From Thamnidium elegans (lineage: Eukaryota > Mucoromycota > Mucoromycetes > Mucorales > Mucoraceae), in assembly GCA_025201345.1 (NCBI GenBank), contig JAIXMG010000032.1, positions 248,001-312,000 of the forward strand: a stretch of 64,000 nt of DNA, written 5' to 3'. A program made the position numbers and the translations under genes. Below, in pieces: positions 14,131 through 25,184 of this stretch (positions are counted from its first letter, which is position 1; every line of letters begins with the position of its first letter). The notes beneath the pieces are model-generated. The model was not told where the DNA came from. It searched no databases and saw nothing but the letters and a program-made list of their open reading frames with translations.

Positions 14131-16010
14131 AACCGCTTTAATCATCATCATATTCTAACTCTTTTTTATAATAGTCTTGAGTCTTATTAACTCATCTCGT
14201 ATGACATACGGTCTTAGACATCAAGACTATCAACGTTACCGGTAACCACTTATAAAAAAAAACCAAAAAAAAGAGAAAAAAAAAAAAGAAAAAAACTAAT
14301 TGTTTTATAATAGTGAATATTGTACCAACCGTATTCATCGTCTTCGCCAAATCCTTAAATTAACACAAGCCAATAATAAGAAAGTCAATGCTCAAAAGAG
14401 CTTTCCTCAAGAAATCGAGGATGTGCGTTACCTTCATCTTTGTATTTACGAATGTGAACGCGCTTGGTCCTTTGCAATGGAATTAAAGCAAGAAACTTCC
14501 AATAGTATGGATACCCGTCAACGTCATCATCTTGTCAAACGTTTAAAGAGAGCTTCTCAATATGCCCAAAAATTGTATGCTTTGTGTGAGAATCAAACCG
14601 TTGAAAGTAGAACTGTATTGGATGCAAAGGTTAGTTTTTCGAGAAAAAAAATATATATAGCGTTGTTCATGTTTTTTTTTTGTTATTATTATTAGGCTTA
14701 CGCTACTTTAATGAAAGGTTATCTTTTATTTGAACAACAAAACTGGCAAGAAGCCTTAAACCAATTTATTGAATCAAGGTAAATGATAACTCAAATAATA
14801 TTTGTATACATATATAATGCTAACTCTATAATATTATATAGAACTATCTATGAAAGATTTGCTCAAATGAACAGTAACGCAGAACAAGAAGCTTTATGTT
14901 ATGCAGCGATCGATACTATTGATCCCAACGTTCGTTTCTGTGTATACAAACTTGGAATGAATAAGGAAATCGAAGTGATTGCAAAGGATTTCCAATCCAA
15001 GGAATTAGAAGCTCAGTTATCACAAATGGGCCAAAATAAAAAAGAAACAGTACAAAAGTTAATGCAATGGCGTGATAAACAATTCACTATCAAGGTTGAA
15101 CCTTTAGTAAATGCAATTGATAGAAAGGATTGGACTGAAGCCGAGAAATTGATCAAGAAAGCCTTAAAAGAGGATAAGGAGGCTACCGCTAAAATTACTT
15201 CTTCAAAGTCTGCCAAGGCAACTGAGGATTTGAATAATGTGTTTACATTTATCGAGTATAATTTGTTTGCATCTCATATTCAACGTAATTTGGAAGCAAT
15301 TAAAAGTGTAGAAAAGCCTCAACAGGCCATCAAGTTATATGACGATATTTTAAAGGTAAAATATTATATATATATATATATATATATATTGTGAGTGTAT
15401 ATACTAACTTGCTTATTAGAATATTGAATATATTTGGGATTTACCTAACGTCCGTGATGATATATCACTCGATAACGAATTAAATGCGTTATCTCTCTAT
15501 TACAAGGCTTGTAGATGTGTGCAAGTTGCATTAACTTATATTGATTTGAAAAAGACACTTGAATCACTTGCTATTTATGATCGTGTGCAAGTCTATATTG
15601 TACAAACGAAACAAGCTCTCGGTCAAATCAGACAATTCTCTCAAGATGCTCTTTTAAAGATTTCAGAATCAGAATTAAATAGTTTGGAGAATACAGTTCG
15701 CTCTGGTATTTGGAAATCTCGTGCTGCTTGGTTCCTTGAGAATGGACAAAATGAAGAACAAGTGACAGAAAAGATGAATCAATTAAACTTGGATGCCGAT
15801 GCTTTAATTCATAATTTGGATAGTTATCCTTCTGGTATTAACCCTAATCATTTAGTTGATTTCCCACCTAAATTTGAACCCGTTGCTTGTAAACCGTTTT
15901 ATTTCGATTTAGCTGCTAATTTTGTTAAATATCCCGAACAATCATTAGCTGATCGTACTGAAAAGAATACTGGATCCAGTGGTTTCTGGAATATCTTTGG
16001 CAGAAAGTAA
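14053..16010 (+). CDS. SRP68: Signal recognition particle subunit SRP68
   Basis: Largest protein subunits of SRP; with SRP72 it binds SRP RNA and supports co-translational targeting to the ER. Six exons: 14053-14092, 14175-14241, 14314-14629, 14696-14778, 14842-15355 and 15420-16010, about 536 aa, near the size of fungal homologues. The N-terminal signature spans exons 1-3: LSLINSSRMTYGLRHQDYQR then YREYCTNRIHRLRQILKL, as in SRP68 from yeast to human. TPR-like helices follow (AYATLMKGYLLFEQQNWQEA). The C-terminal part contains LVDFPPKFEPVACKPFYFDL, the SRP72-interacting type segment, and ends in NIFGRK. Intron 1 contains a TAA/AAT microsatellite and intron 5 a TA repeat. The start is fixed by the VLSLINSSRM splice. 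Confidence 0.93.
14093..14126 (+). repeat. (AAT)n microsatellite in SRP68 intron 1
   Basis: About eleven AAT units directly after the 5' splice site; the donor gtaata is itself the first unit, so slippage here could alter donor spacing. Confidence 0.8.
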
Positions 16011-16218
16011 AAATATTAGTATTTAGAAATAATAATAAAAAAAAAAGAGATTAAATACAAGAAAGTGTTTATTAGAAGGGTTTCATTTTAACAAGGTACA
16101 CTAGATTTAAAAATTGGTCATTTTCAAATACTACTACAACGCCCTTATGATTATATAGAATAAGCTTACATGTGGCCAATTTTCTAAAGGAAGTCGAAAG
16201 AAAGGCTTAAATGGCGAC

Positions 16219-16251
<33 letters not shown>

Positions 16252-17086
16252 CAAAACATAAATTTAGTCCCGTGACTGAATAATATTCATACCATCCGTT
16301 CTTGTAATCAAAATCAGATGTGTTTCCTCATCACTTTTTTTTTATTGAAAAATAAAACCTCTACGGTTGAAACCAAAGAGATTTATATGCGATACTAATA
16401 AATCGCAGTTTTGTAACAATTGCCTGTAAAAGTGTACTAGGAGAAGGAGAGAAAAGAAATACGGTCTTTACATATCATAAATTAATGCCCCACAGCGTAA
16501 TTATTTGGACTTGGATATTGCTATCATACAAACACATTTTGGTGATATAAGGTTTAAATATGACGAAAGTATTCGCAATTACTCAATTTAAAGTACTTTT
16601 TTTCGCGCGATTAAAAGAAAATAATATGTAATAATAATAAAAGCTTGGATGTATAGCATTTGATTGATATATATATCTAAATGTCTTAATGAGGGAAGGA
16701 GAAGGCTGATGAAAAATATGAATGAGAATAAGATGAATATATCTACTAATACTAGTGACATACCAACGACGTACTACTATATGCGATATCTCATAAGAAC
16801 GACGGCACGAGCTAGGTCAAACAATCACTAAACAGAAAATACATCAATTCGAATCGGAGAGTGAATATGATAGAGATGGTGGACGAAGGGACAGAAGGAT
16901 TACCATAATTATGGAAAAGCATTTCTATCGATTCGGATGGAATGCCTACTATGTATTACAAAATACTATATTGATACTTTATTTCTAGGCATATACAATA
17001 AGTTGAAGTTTTTACGAAAAAGACGCGCTTTTTTATTAGTTTTTTTTAAGGGGGTGCAATACAGGTAGAAAATGAAATAAAAAAAA
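16011..17086. other. Intergenic region between convergent SRP68 and GAPDH
   Basis: No supported gene. Contains a 27-A homopolymer near 16220-16246 and unusually mixed, non-homopolymeric sequence from 16480-16980. A TTTATT (AATAAA on the minus strand) at 16978-16983 suits the GAPDH 3' end. No ORF of note on either strand. Confidence 0.6.
16978..16983 (-). terminator. Candidate AATAAA polyadenylation signal of GAPDH
   Basis: AATAAA on the minus strand about 104 bases downstream of the GAPDH stop; position is plausible for 3' processing. Confidence 0.4.
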
Positions 17087-18861
<1,775 letters not shown>

Positions 18862-20129
18862 ATGTTGTCGCGATGGGTAAAACCCACAGTAAGAAGAATG
18901 TCAACATTAAGAACCCCCGATTTAACTGTAGATAATATAGTTATTGGTGCGGGTGTAGTAGGTTTAGCTATAGGCGAAAAACTAACTCGTTGCAGACCAA
19001 ACGAAACGACTTTTGTAGTAGACAAAAATAAACGAGTAGGTGAAGAAACAAGGTACATAAAAAAAGCACAAGCTTTTTTTTTTTTTCTCATGCCTTTCTA
19101 GTTCTCGTAATAGTGAAGTCATTCACGCTGGTCTTTACTACCCCGAAGACAGTTTAAAGACAAGACTCTGTATTGAAGGAAACAAGAAACTTTATAGTTT
19201 ACTATCCAATAAAATGATACCTTATAAAAGAATTGGAAAGTGGATAGTTGCACAAACGCAAGATCAAAACGATTACCTGCAAACACTTTATGCTAAAGCA
19301 AACAGGTTGGGCATCGAAACTTATTTTTTGAATAAGGAACAAGCGAATAAACAAGAACCTAGGATCAATGCGTGTGCGGTATTGGTATCACCTTCCACTG
19401 GTATTATTGATTCTCACAGCTTTATGGAGTACTTGGAACAGCAGGTGGATGTTGCGTTGTGTACTCTGGTGAAATCAATTCAGCCGTATGGTAATGAAGG
19501 ATATCTTTTGGAAATAGTAACTGCTGGTTCTGAAAATACAACGAATGTATTAGCAAAGCGTGTGTTTAATTCAGGCGGTCTTCATGCAGATAAAGTGAGT
19601 AATATGCTGACACCAAACGCTTATAAATTATATTACGCTAGAGGTCATTACTATGCTTATAATCAACCGCTTGAAGTCAACCATTTGATCTACCCTTGTC
19701 CCGAAAAGAACCTTACTGGGCTCGGTACGCATCTAACACTAGATTTAGCCGGTCGTGTCAAGTTTGGACCTGACGTTCAATACATTGATAATGCTTATGA
19801 CTACAGTATACCTGATCGCGACGAAAATAAGAGTGCTTTTGTTCGTGCTATTCACGATTATTTACCTTCACTCGATGGCAGTAAACTTCATGCTGATTAT
19901 TCCGGTATAAGGTAAATTTATATGACATTGCATACAATCAGAAAACAAAAAACTAATACACATGTATAAAAGACCTAAGCTTGCTGGACCAGGTGAACCG
20001 TTTAGAGACTTTATTATTAAAGAAGAAACGGAACATGATAATTTTTTTTCGTTGATTGGTATTGAAAGCCCTGGCTTAACATCATCGTTAGCCATAGCAG
20101 ATTATGTTTATTCAATGATACGTAAATAA
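18862..20129 (+). CDS. L2HGDH: L-2-hydroxyglutarate dehydrogenase, FAD-dependent, mitochondrial
   Basis: Oxidises L-2-hydroxyglutarate, a metabolic side product, to 2-oxoglutarate. Three exons: 18862-19052, 19102-19911 and 19973-20129, about 385 aa. The N-terminus MLSRWVKPTVRRMSTLRT is basic and amphipathic, a mitochondrial presequence. The dinucleotide-binding motif IGAGVVGLAIGEKL and the family hallmark RNSEVIHAGLYYP follow, with FNSGGLHADKV and GTHLTLDLAGRVKFGPDVQY in the DAO fold. The C-terminal exon reads LAGPGEPFRDFIIKEE and IESPGLTSSLAIADYV, both typical. The stop codon is only 12 bp from the stop of the convergent kinase gene, so the 3'UTRs must overlap. Confidence 0.94.
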
Positions 20130-20141
20130 TATATATTATTT

Positions 20142-21604
20142 TTATTGTTTGTCAGTAGACATTTCCTTTTTCCGCAGTTCATCAAAGTAAGGATCTAAAG
20201 TAAATAATATTAGATTGAATAATAAATGAAACCCCCCCCCCCAATAAACTTACGCTGTAATGCGTCGCTTGCAGTGATACGTTTTTCAGGTGGATATTCT
20301 AAAAGACGCTTTAATAAATCAATGCCATGGTGATCAAGTTTGGGTAAAAGAGTCTCTAATTGTATTTTTGGGAATATTTCGAAATCGCGTTTATATTCAG
20401 GAAGTTGAGATACTTTTGGCCAGATTTCTTCAGTAGGTGTACCCAATACTTTAAATATTTTTAGTAATTGATCCGGTATAGAACTACCAGGGAATAAAGG
20501 TCTACCAGAAGCCATTTCTAACGAATAATAATGGGTTATAACTCTGCTATTATTTTAGATATGCAATAATTACCAGCAAAAATACAACCAGCAGACCATA
20601 AATCAATTGATGTAGAGTATTGACGTGAACCCATTAATACATCGGGTGCACGATACCATAAAGTAACTACTTCATGTGAATAACTTCGAACTGGAATACC
20701 GTACGCTCTTGCAAGTCCAAAATCACCCAGTTTTAATTCGCCTTTCTGTATAAAAAAATGCCTTTAAATCTTTGTGTTTATAATACTCTCTCTCTCTCTA
20801 TCTATCTATCTTTATGTCTAATTTTCTTTTTCTCTCTCTTACAGTAATATTCACCTTGTTGATCAATAAGTTTTGAGGTTTTAAATCCTAATAATAAAAA
20901 TAAAAAAAACGTAAATAATAACCCTAATTAACAGCCTTTTTTTCTTTTCTTTGTACACTTTACTCTGTGTAAAACCCGATGAGCATGACAAAATGCAATA
21001 CCTTTAAGTAACTGATACATTAATTGCTATAAACAGGAAAAAAAAAATTATCAGCACGCAAACAAAAATTATGTATACTTGTTATGTGTTACCTTTAAAG
21101 TAATGACATCGATATCGCCACCATAAGAATCTAAAAACTTTTTTAAATCTGAATCCAAATATTCAAATACAAGTGTCAGCTTCTTTTCTGTATGCAAAAC
21201 ATCATAAAGTCGAACAATATTTGGATGCTTCAACTCTTTTAATAAGGAAATCTCTCTAATGGCTGTACAAGGTACCTAATCAAACAATAAAAAGAGATGT
21301 AAATTTAACACATGTTTTTTTTTTGTTTGTTTCTTGTTTTTACTTACACCTTCTTCTTCATTATCAAGTCGAATACGTTTTAAAGCAACAACTTCATTAG
21401 TTTCACGATTTTGTGCTTTATACACAATACCATAAGTTCCTAATAGAGATGGGAGGTTTTCTTTTAGTAACTTATTATTTCATAGAAATATATATATATA
21501 CATACCTTCGCCAAGCTTTTCAATTTTCTATTATTATCGCCTTCGTTTTTTAGTACATGCATTCTAGTTAAAACCATTACATTTATTACCTGATATTTAT
21601 CCAT
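20142..21604 (-). CDS. PHO85: Pho85/CDK5-type cyclin-dependent kinase with PCTAIRE helix
   Basis: Cyclin-dependent protein kinase of the Pho85/CDK5 group, acting in phosphate, nutrient and cell-cycle signalling. About eight exons; the first codes only MDKYQ (start at 21604), then [19 protein letters not shown] containing the glycine-rich loop. The alpha-C helix reads [19 protein letters not shown], a PCTAIRE form where most fungal Pho85 proteins have PSTAIRE. Catalytic loop [35 protein letters not shown] activation segment and [20 protein letters not shown] are intact. The tail is [17 protein letters not shown]. Overall similarity to CDK5 and Pho85 is strong; PCTAIRE alone does not make it a CDK16-18 orthologue because the long N-terminal extension of those kinases is absent. 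Confidence 0.92.
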
Positions 21605-21680
21605 TATTTTTAGTAATACAAGGGGAAAAAGAAAAAAGAAAAAAAGATTTTATTTTATTGCGTCTTTTTAAATTATTTTA

Positions 21681-22496
21681 TTATTGATTTTGTTCTAAAT
21701 TGCGTCTCATGCCATCTACAACCATTTTAGTCACCATATCTCTCAATTCTTCTTCGTTTTCAACACCACCTTGTTCTTCAATACGCTTCATAATTTCTTG
21801 CATTTGATTGGATAATTCATCGCTTAATTCAGGCTCTTCTTCATCCTCTTCTTCTTGTACATGACTTAAAGCTTCAGTTTCATTATTTTCTTCTTCTTCC
21901 TTTGTTGGTAAAACTTCCTTAGTGATATCAGCCAACAATTTAGCAACATCTTCGTAACCTTCCTCTAAAGCTGTAACTGCAGGTGATAAACCTTCTTCGT
22001 TTACCCTCTTGGGGTCAGCTCCATGATCTAATAATAATTGTGCCATCTCAACTGTCTCTGCTACGTACAAAGGTGTATCCTTTTCGAAATCTTCAATATT
22101 GACATTAGCTCCCTTTTCGAGTAAATATTTAACAATATCTATTTGACCATATGAAACTGCGGCATGCCTTATTTATTCATGTCAGTTGCAAGTAAACGTT
22201 TTATCATTCGAAATACTTACATGGCAGTATATCCAAATTGATCATGACTATTGACATCAACACCAGTTTCTACTAATTCCTATTTTTTTTTTAAAAAAAA
22301 AAAGAATACTAATTAAAAAAAAGAGTCTTCCAGGAACCAAAAAAAAAAAAAAAAGAGAAGAATCTTACTTTTACTCTGTCTAATTGACCATCGCCTATAT
22401 AGAAACAAGCTTAGTAGTTGAGAAGAGAGTGTGTAAATCATTTAATAAATTACCAGCTGCTACCCATAAATTGTCTTGTGTTGTAGGTGCCTTCAT
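21681..22496 (-). CDS. Small ankyrin-repeat protein with acidic C-terminal tail
   Basis: Starts MKAPTTQDNLWVAAGDGQLD at 22496. Three to four ankyrin repeats follow: DQFGYTAMHAAVSYGQIDIV, KYLLEKGANVNIEDFEKDTP and LLLDHGADPKRVNEEGLSP. After them comes a Glu-rich segment and a conserved-looking tail MQEIMKRIEEQGGVENEEEL, about 215 aa in all with four or five short introns (around 22164-22220, 22280-22370 and 22396-22452). Resembles small fungal ankyrin proteins of the Yar1 type in size and acidity, but no specific orthology can be claimed. One intron begins near a T(n)A(n) tract at 22283-22303. The start is a clear ATG after a T/A-rich leader. Confidence 0.82.
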
Positions 22497-23475
22497 AATA
22501 AGTTGTTTTTTTTTTTTACTGCTAAAAAAAAGAAAAAAAATTCGATGAAAGAAAAAAGCCTTTTTTAAAAATTATGCGTGGCTTGTCTCTAAAATAATCA
22601 TATCTGATTGGTAGATAAATATATTTTATAAATTATGCAACCCAAGATGTACAAAACCTCTAAAAGAACAAGTGCTTCGGTATGAGCCAAAAAGGCCCAC
22701 TCTCTTGCTAAACAACTTTAGTAAGTATATTCAAGTTATTTGCTTTTAATTGCGTTAAAATACTTATAAACCACCGTTTATTTTTGTTTATAAAGCTACT
22801 TACGTTGTGAAGTTTTATATCTGCTATATATTCAAAAAAGATTGCTTAAAGCTTCAAGCTTTTTTTTGGGATAAAGGAAATAAAAGTTTGATTGATCATA
22901 TATTATTTAGTTTTTTACCCTGAGTATTTCCATCAACTTGTTCTAATTCTGATAGGCATGTGCACCAGGTTTTTGCATCAGGTTTTTTTTTAATAACCAG
23001 CGTCATTCGTCCCATGTACCTAACCTGCGCTCCTTTCTAAGACTAATTTTATTTATAGCCATTGCCTTGATTCGTGAATAATGGTAAGAGGTAAACCGAG
23101 TTTTCCCCTCTCAGAAGATAAACAGTATTTTCGCACTATACAACTCATTGGTTACGAATGTCGTGGAAAGCCATGATCGCTGTCAATGTACAAAAAAAAA
23201 GTGACAGAGCTTCCCTCTTCTATTTAATAAATAATATTCTCAAATTATAAAGTACAATATTGTGTATAAAAAAAGACAAATAGATACAGCGCAAACCAAC
23301 TACCATTCATAAAAAAAATGGCAGCGGTTCCCCCTCTATTTTTTAATATAAAAAAAAAAGCAGAGTTCCCTCCCCTCTTTTTTTATTTATAAAAAAAGAG
23401 ACTAGAATTTCCCCACTCAAAAAAAAAAAGATATATATATTATCACACTAGAAATTACAACATTATACAAACGTT
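22497..23475. other. Gene-free stretch at edge of the repeat island
   Basis: No ORF with family resemblance. Contains short degenerate repeats (23201-23419) and several homopolymers. This marks the transition from dense conserved genes to the 23-35 kb island. Confidence 0.5.
23201..23419 (+). repeat. Four degenerate short repeats of a purine-TTCCC-pyrimidine unit
   Basis: Four spaced copies of a unit like GCAGAGTTCCCTCCCCTCTT followed by an AT-rich half: gacagagcttccctcttct, ggcagcggttccccctct, gcagagttccctcccctc and gactagaatttccccact. Spacing is irregular, the last three 40-60 bp apart. Confidence 0.5.
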
Positions 23476-23533
23476 TTTCTTAGGGACCACCGAGTTAATT
23501 CTTAGGGACCACAGGGGCGTACATAGGGTAGCT
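23476..23533 (+). repeat. Left arm of 58-bp inverted repeat
   Basis: Starts tttcttagggaccacc and ends gggtagct; inverted match to 24096-24153 with two mismatches, both transitions. The arm contains an internal tandem duplication (cttagggaccac twice, 22 bp apart). Confidence 0.85.
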
Positions 23534-23542
23534 CAGGATCTT

Positions 23543-24333
23543 CTTCTTTTTTTTTTTTTTGTATAAAATTACGTGATTTTATTGAAATTAGATAAATGCA
23601 TAAATTTGTGGTTTAGAGTCCCGGAAAAAGTAATAAAAAATGAAGAAAGGGGGTAGTTGGGTTAGAGTTCTATGACTAAACATTCCGTTTTTACTCGGTT
23701 GTGATATCATTGGTCTCGTCTATCGAAATGAGTGAACGGGATATTGACATTTCAAAAAGGGTTATCGCCTGCCGATTTATCCAGGAAGACTGGTCGAATA
23801 TACACCGCCAATGGTATTGCCAAATAATTTCAAGAACAGTACCAAGTGACAGAAGGATGTCCTCAGGTATCTGTTGACAGGTCTTATCATGCAAAGTAAA
23901 GAGCGCAATCCATACCGTTTCTAAAGAAGGAAATGTGTCATTAAGATTCATATCTTTTATTGCTTTTTTCCAAAGAGTCCATTTATGAAAGCAGGAAACA
24001 AAGAAGTGTTCATTAGTTTCGGATTCTGATCGACATATACCACATAGGGAGTTAGTACAAGAACTGATATGCCAACGATGTAGCGTTTTCTGATAAGCTA
24101 CCCTGTGTACACCCCTGTGGTCCCTAAGAATTAACTCGGTGGTCCCTAAGAAACCCGTTCGATAAGATCGTTAAAGAGTAAAAATAAGAGGATTTTTTTA
24201 AGCGTCTAGCTTGTGTTTGTAGTTCTATTAGCTGAAGTTTATATATTCCAGGCTTGTCATTGAGGTAAGGCCTACTTATTTCGTTTGCTCGGTGCTGTAA
24301 ACATAAAATAAACGATGCTTTCTTTTTCTCCAA
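23543..24333 (-). pseudogene. Decayed 3' fragment of a LINE (non-LTR) retrotransposon with zinc-binding RT tail
   Basis: Minus-strand frame reads HRVAYQKTLHRWHISS, then CGICRSESETNEHFFVSC, the Cys-Cys-His-Cys zinc-binding motif at the C-terminus of LINE reverse transcriptases (zf-RVT), then HKWTLWKKAIKDMNLNDTFP, ending at a stop near 23691. Upstream, 24160-24333 carries more of the same frame (GIYKLQLIELQTQARRLKKS, ILSNGFLRDHR). A 22-bp tandem duplication at about 24110-24153 breaks the frame between FLRDHR and GVHRVAY. Beyond the stop, an AATAAAATCACG-containing 3'UTR ends in an A run (minus strand, about 23545-23559), consistent with a target-primed insertion. No RT catalytic core is present, so it is a dead, 5'-truncated copy. 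Confidence 0.72.
24096..24153 (-). repeat. Right arm of 58-bp inverted repeat, inside the LINE relic
   Basis: Inverted partner of 23476-23533. This arm is part of the LINE coding frame, so the arms are not simple transposon termini. No target-site duplication is visible outside the arms. Confidence 0.85.
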
Positions 24334-25184
24334 GCGTGTTTACCTTTCTTTCTTTCTTTTAATGTTCAGCAACACATAAATTACTACTTGCGATAGATAG
24401 ATATAGGGACATATTTTAACTCTTTTTCATCTTATTAAGTTTCATTTAAGATATTAGTTAGAAGTGAGGATAGTTCTCTATCAGGATTTTCTGTTTGGGA
24501 TAATAATATAGTTTTTTAAGTTCAAGAATCCTAACATTTATTGGATACAATTCATCCAGAAATAATTTGTTGCTTTCCTGTATATTTTGTATTATAAAAC
24601 CGACATTTATCCTACAGCAGCGACAAATTATATTGGATTGACTGTATTACACAGAGTAGGCGTTCCTTGTTTATTACCCAAAGTCAATATTACATAAAGT
24701 TGGCGTTCCTTGTTTATTACCCAATTCGATATTACATGAAGTTGGCGTTTTATAAGAGGGCAAGTAATATATAAAAATATTAGTATGTAAACACATGTGA
24801 ATGCGTTATAAGAAGCGAAGCGACGGATAATATTCTCTCTTAAGGTACGTGCTTTTTACCGCAATATTATTCTGAGCGTAAAACACAGAGATTTATATTA
24901 ATATCAACATGTTTAACTTTGATTATGGTTGTTGATCGTACATAAAATAACCATCTAAATAATTTGGCGCTTCTTCATTATTCGAAAAGCTTTTTTATTT
25001 ATTTATTTATTTACGTATTAAAAAAGAAGAGTTTAATAAAGCTAAAAAATTGATATCTCATTATTTATATTGTTCGTAATTATGTATCACGATATTGTCT
25101 AGCCCCCTCAAGTTGACTGGTTTTTTAAGCTATAAATAATATTACAACAATGGAAATACCTTTTTGTTAACTTTTTACTAAAGC
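24334..25184. other. Intergenic stretch upstream of the 487-aa ORF
   Basis: Holds the 42-bp tandem repeat (24646-24749), a tttc microsatellite at 24346-24359 and a ttta microsatellite at about 24994-25012. No other gene is visible. Confidence 0.5.
24646..24749 (+). repeat. Tandem repeat, 42-43 bp period, about 2.4 copies
   Basis: Successive units begin ATTACACAGAGTAGGCG, ATTACATAAAGTTGGCG and ATTACATGAAGTTGGCG; the first two continue ttccttgtttattaccca. The third copy is cut off after ggcgtttt. Confidence 0.85.

Noticed and set aside
23691..23951. 86-codon minus ORF taken as an independent gene
   Set aside because: It is the C-terminal end of a LINE reverse transcriptase frame that continues upstream, so it belongs to the relic.
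23476..24153. Simple TIR DNA transposon of 678 bp
   Set aside because: LINE coding sequence continues beyond the right arm and flanking target duplications are absent, so the arms are not element termini.
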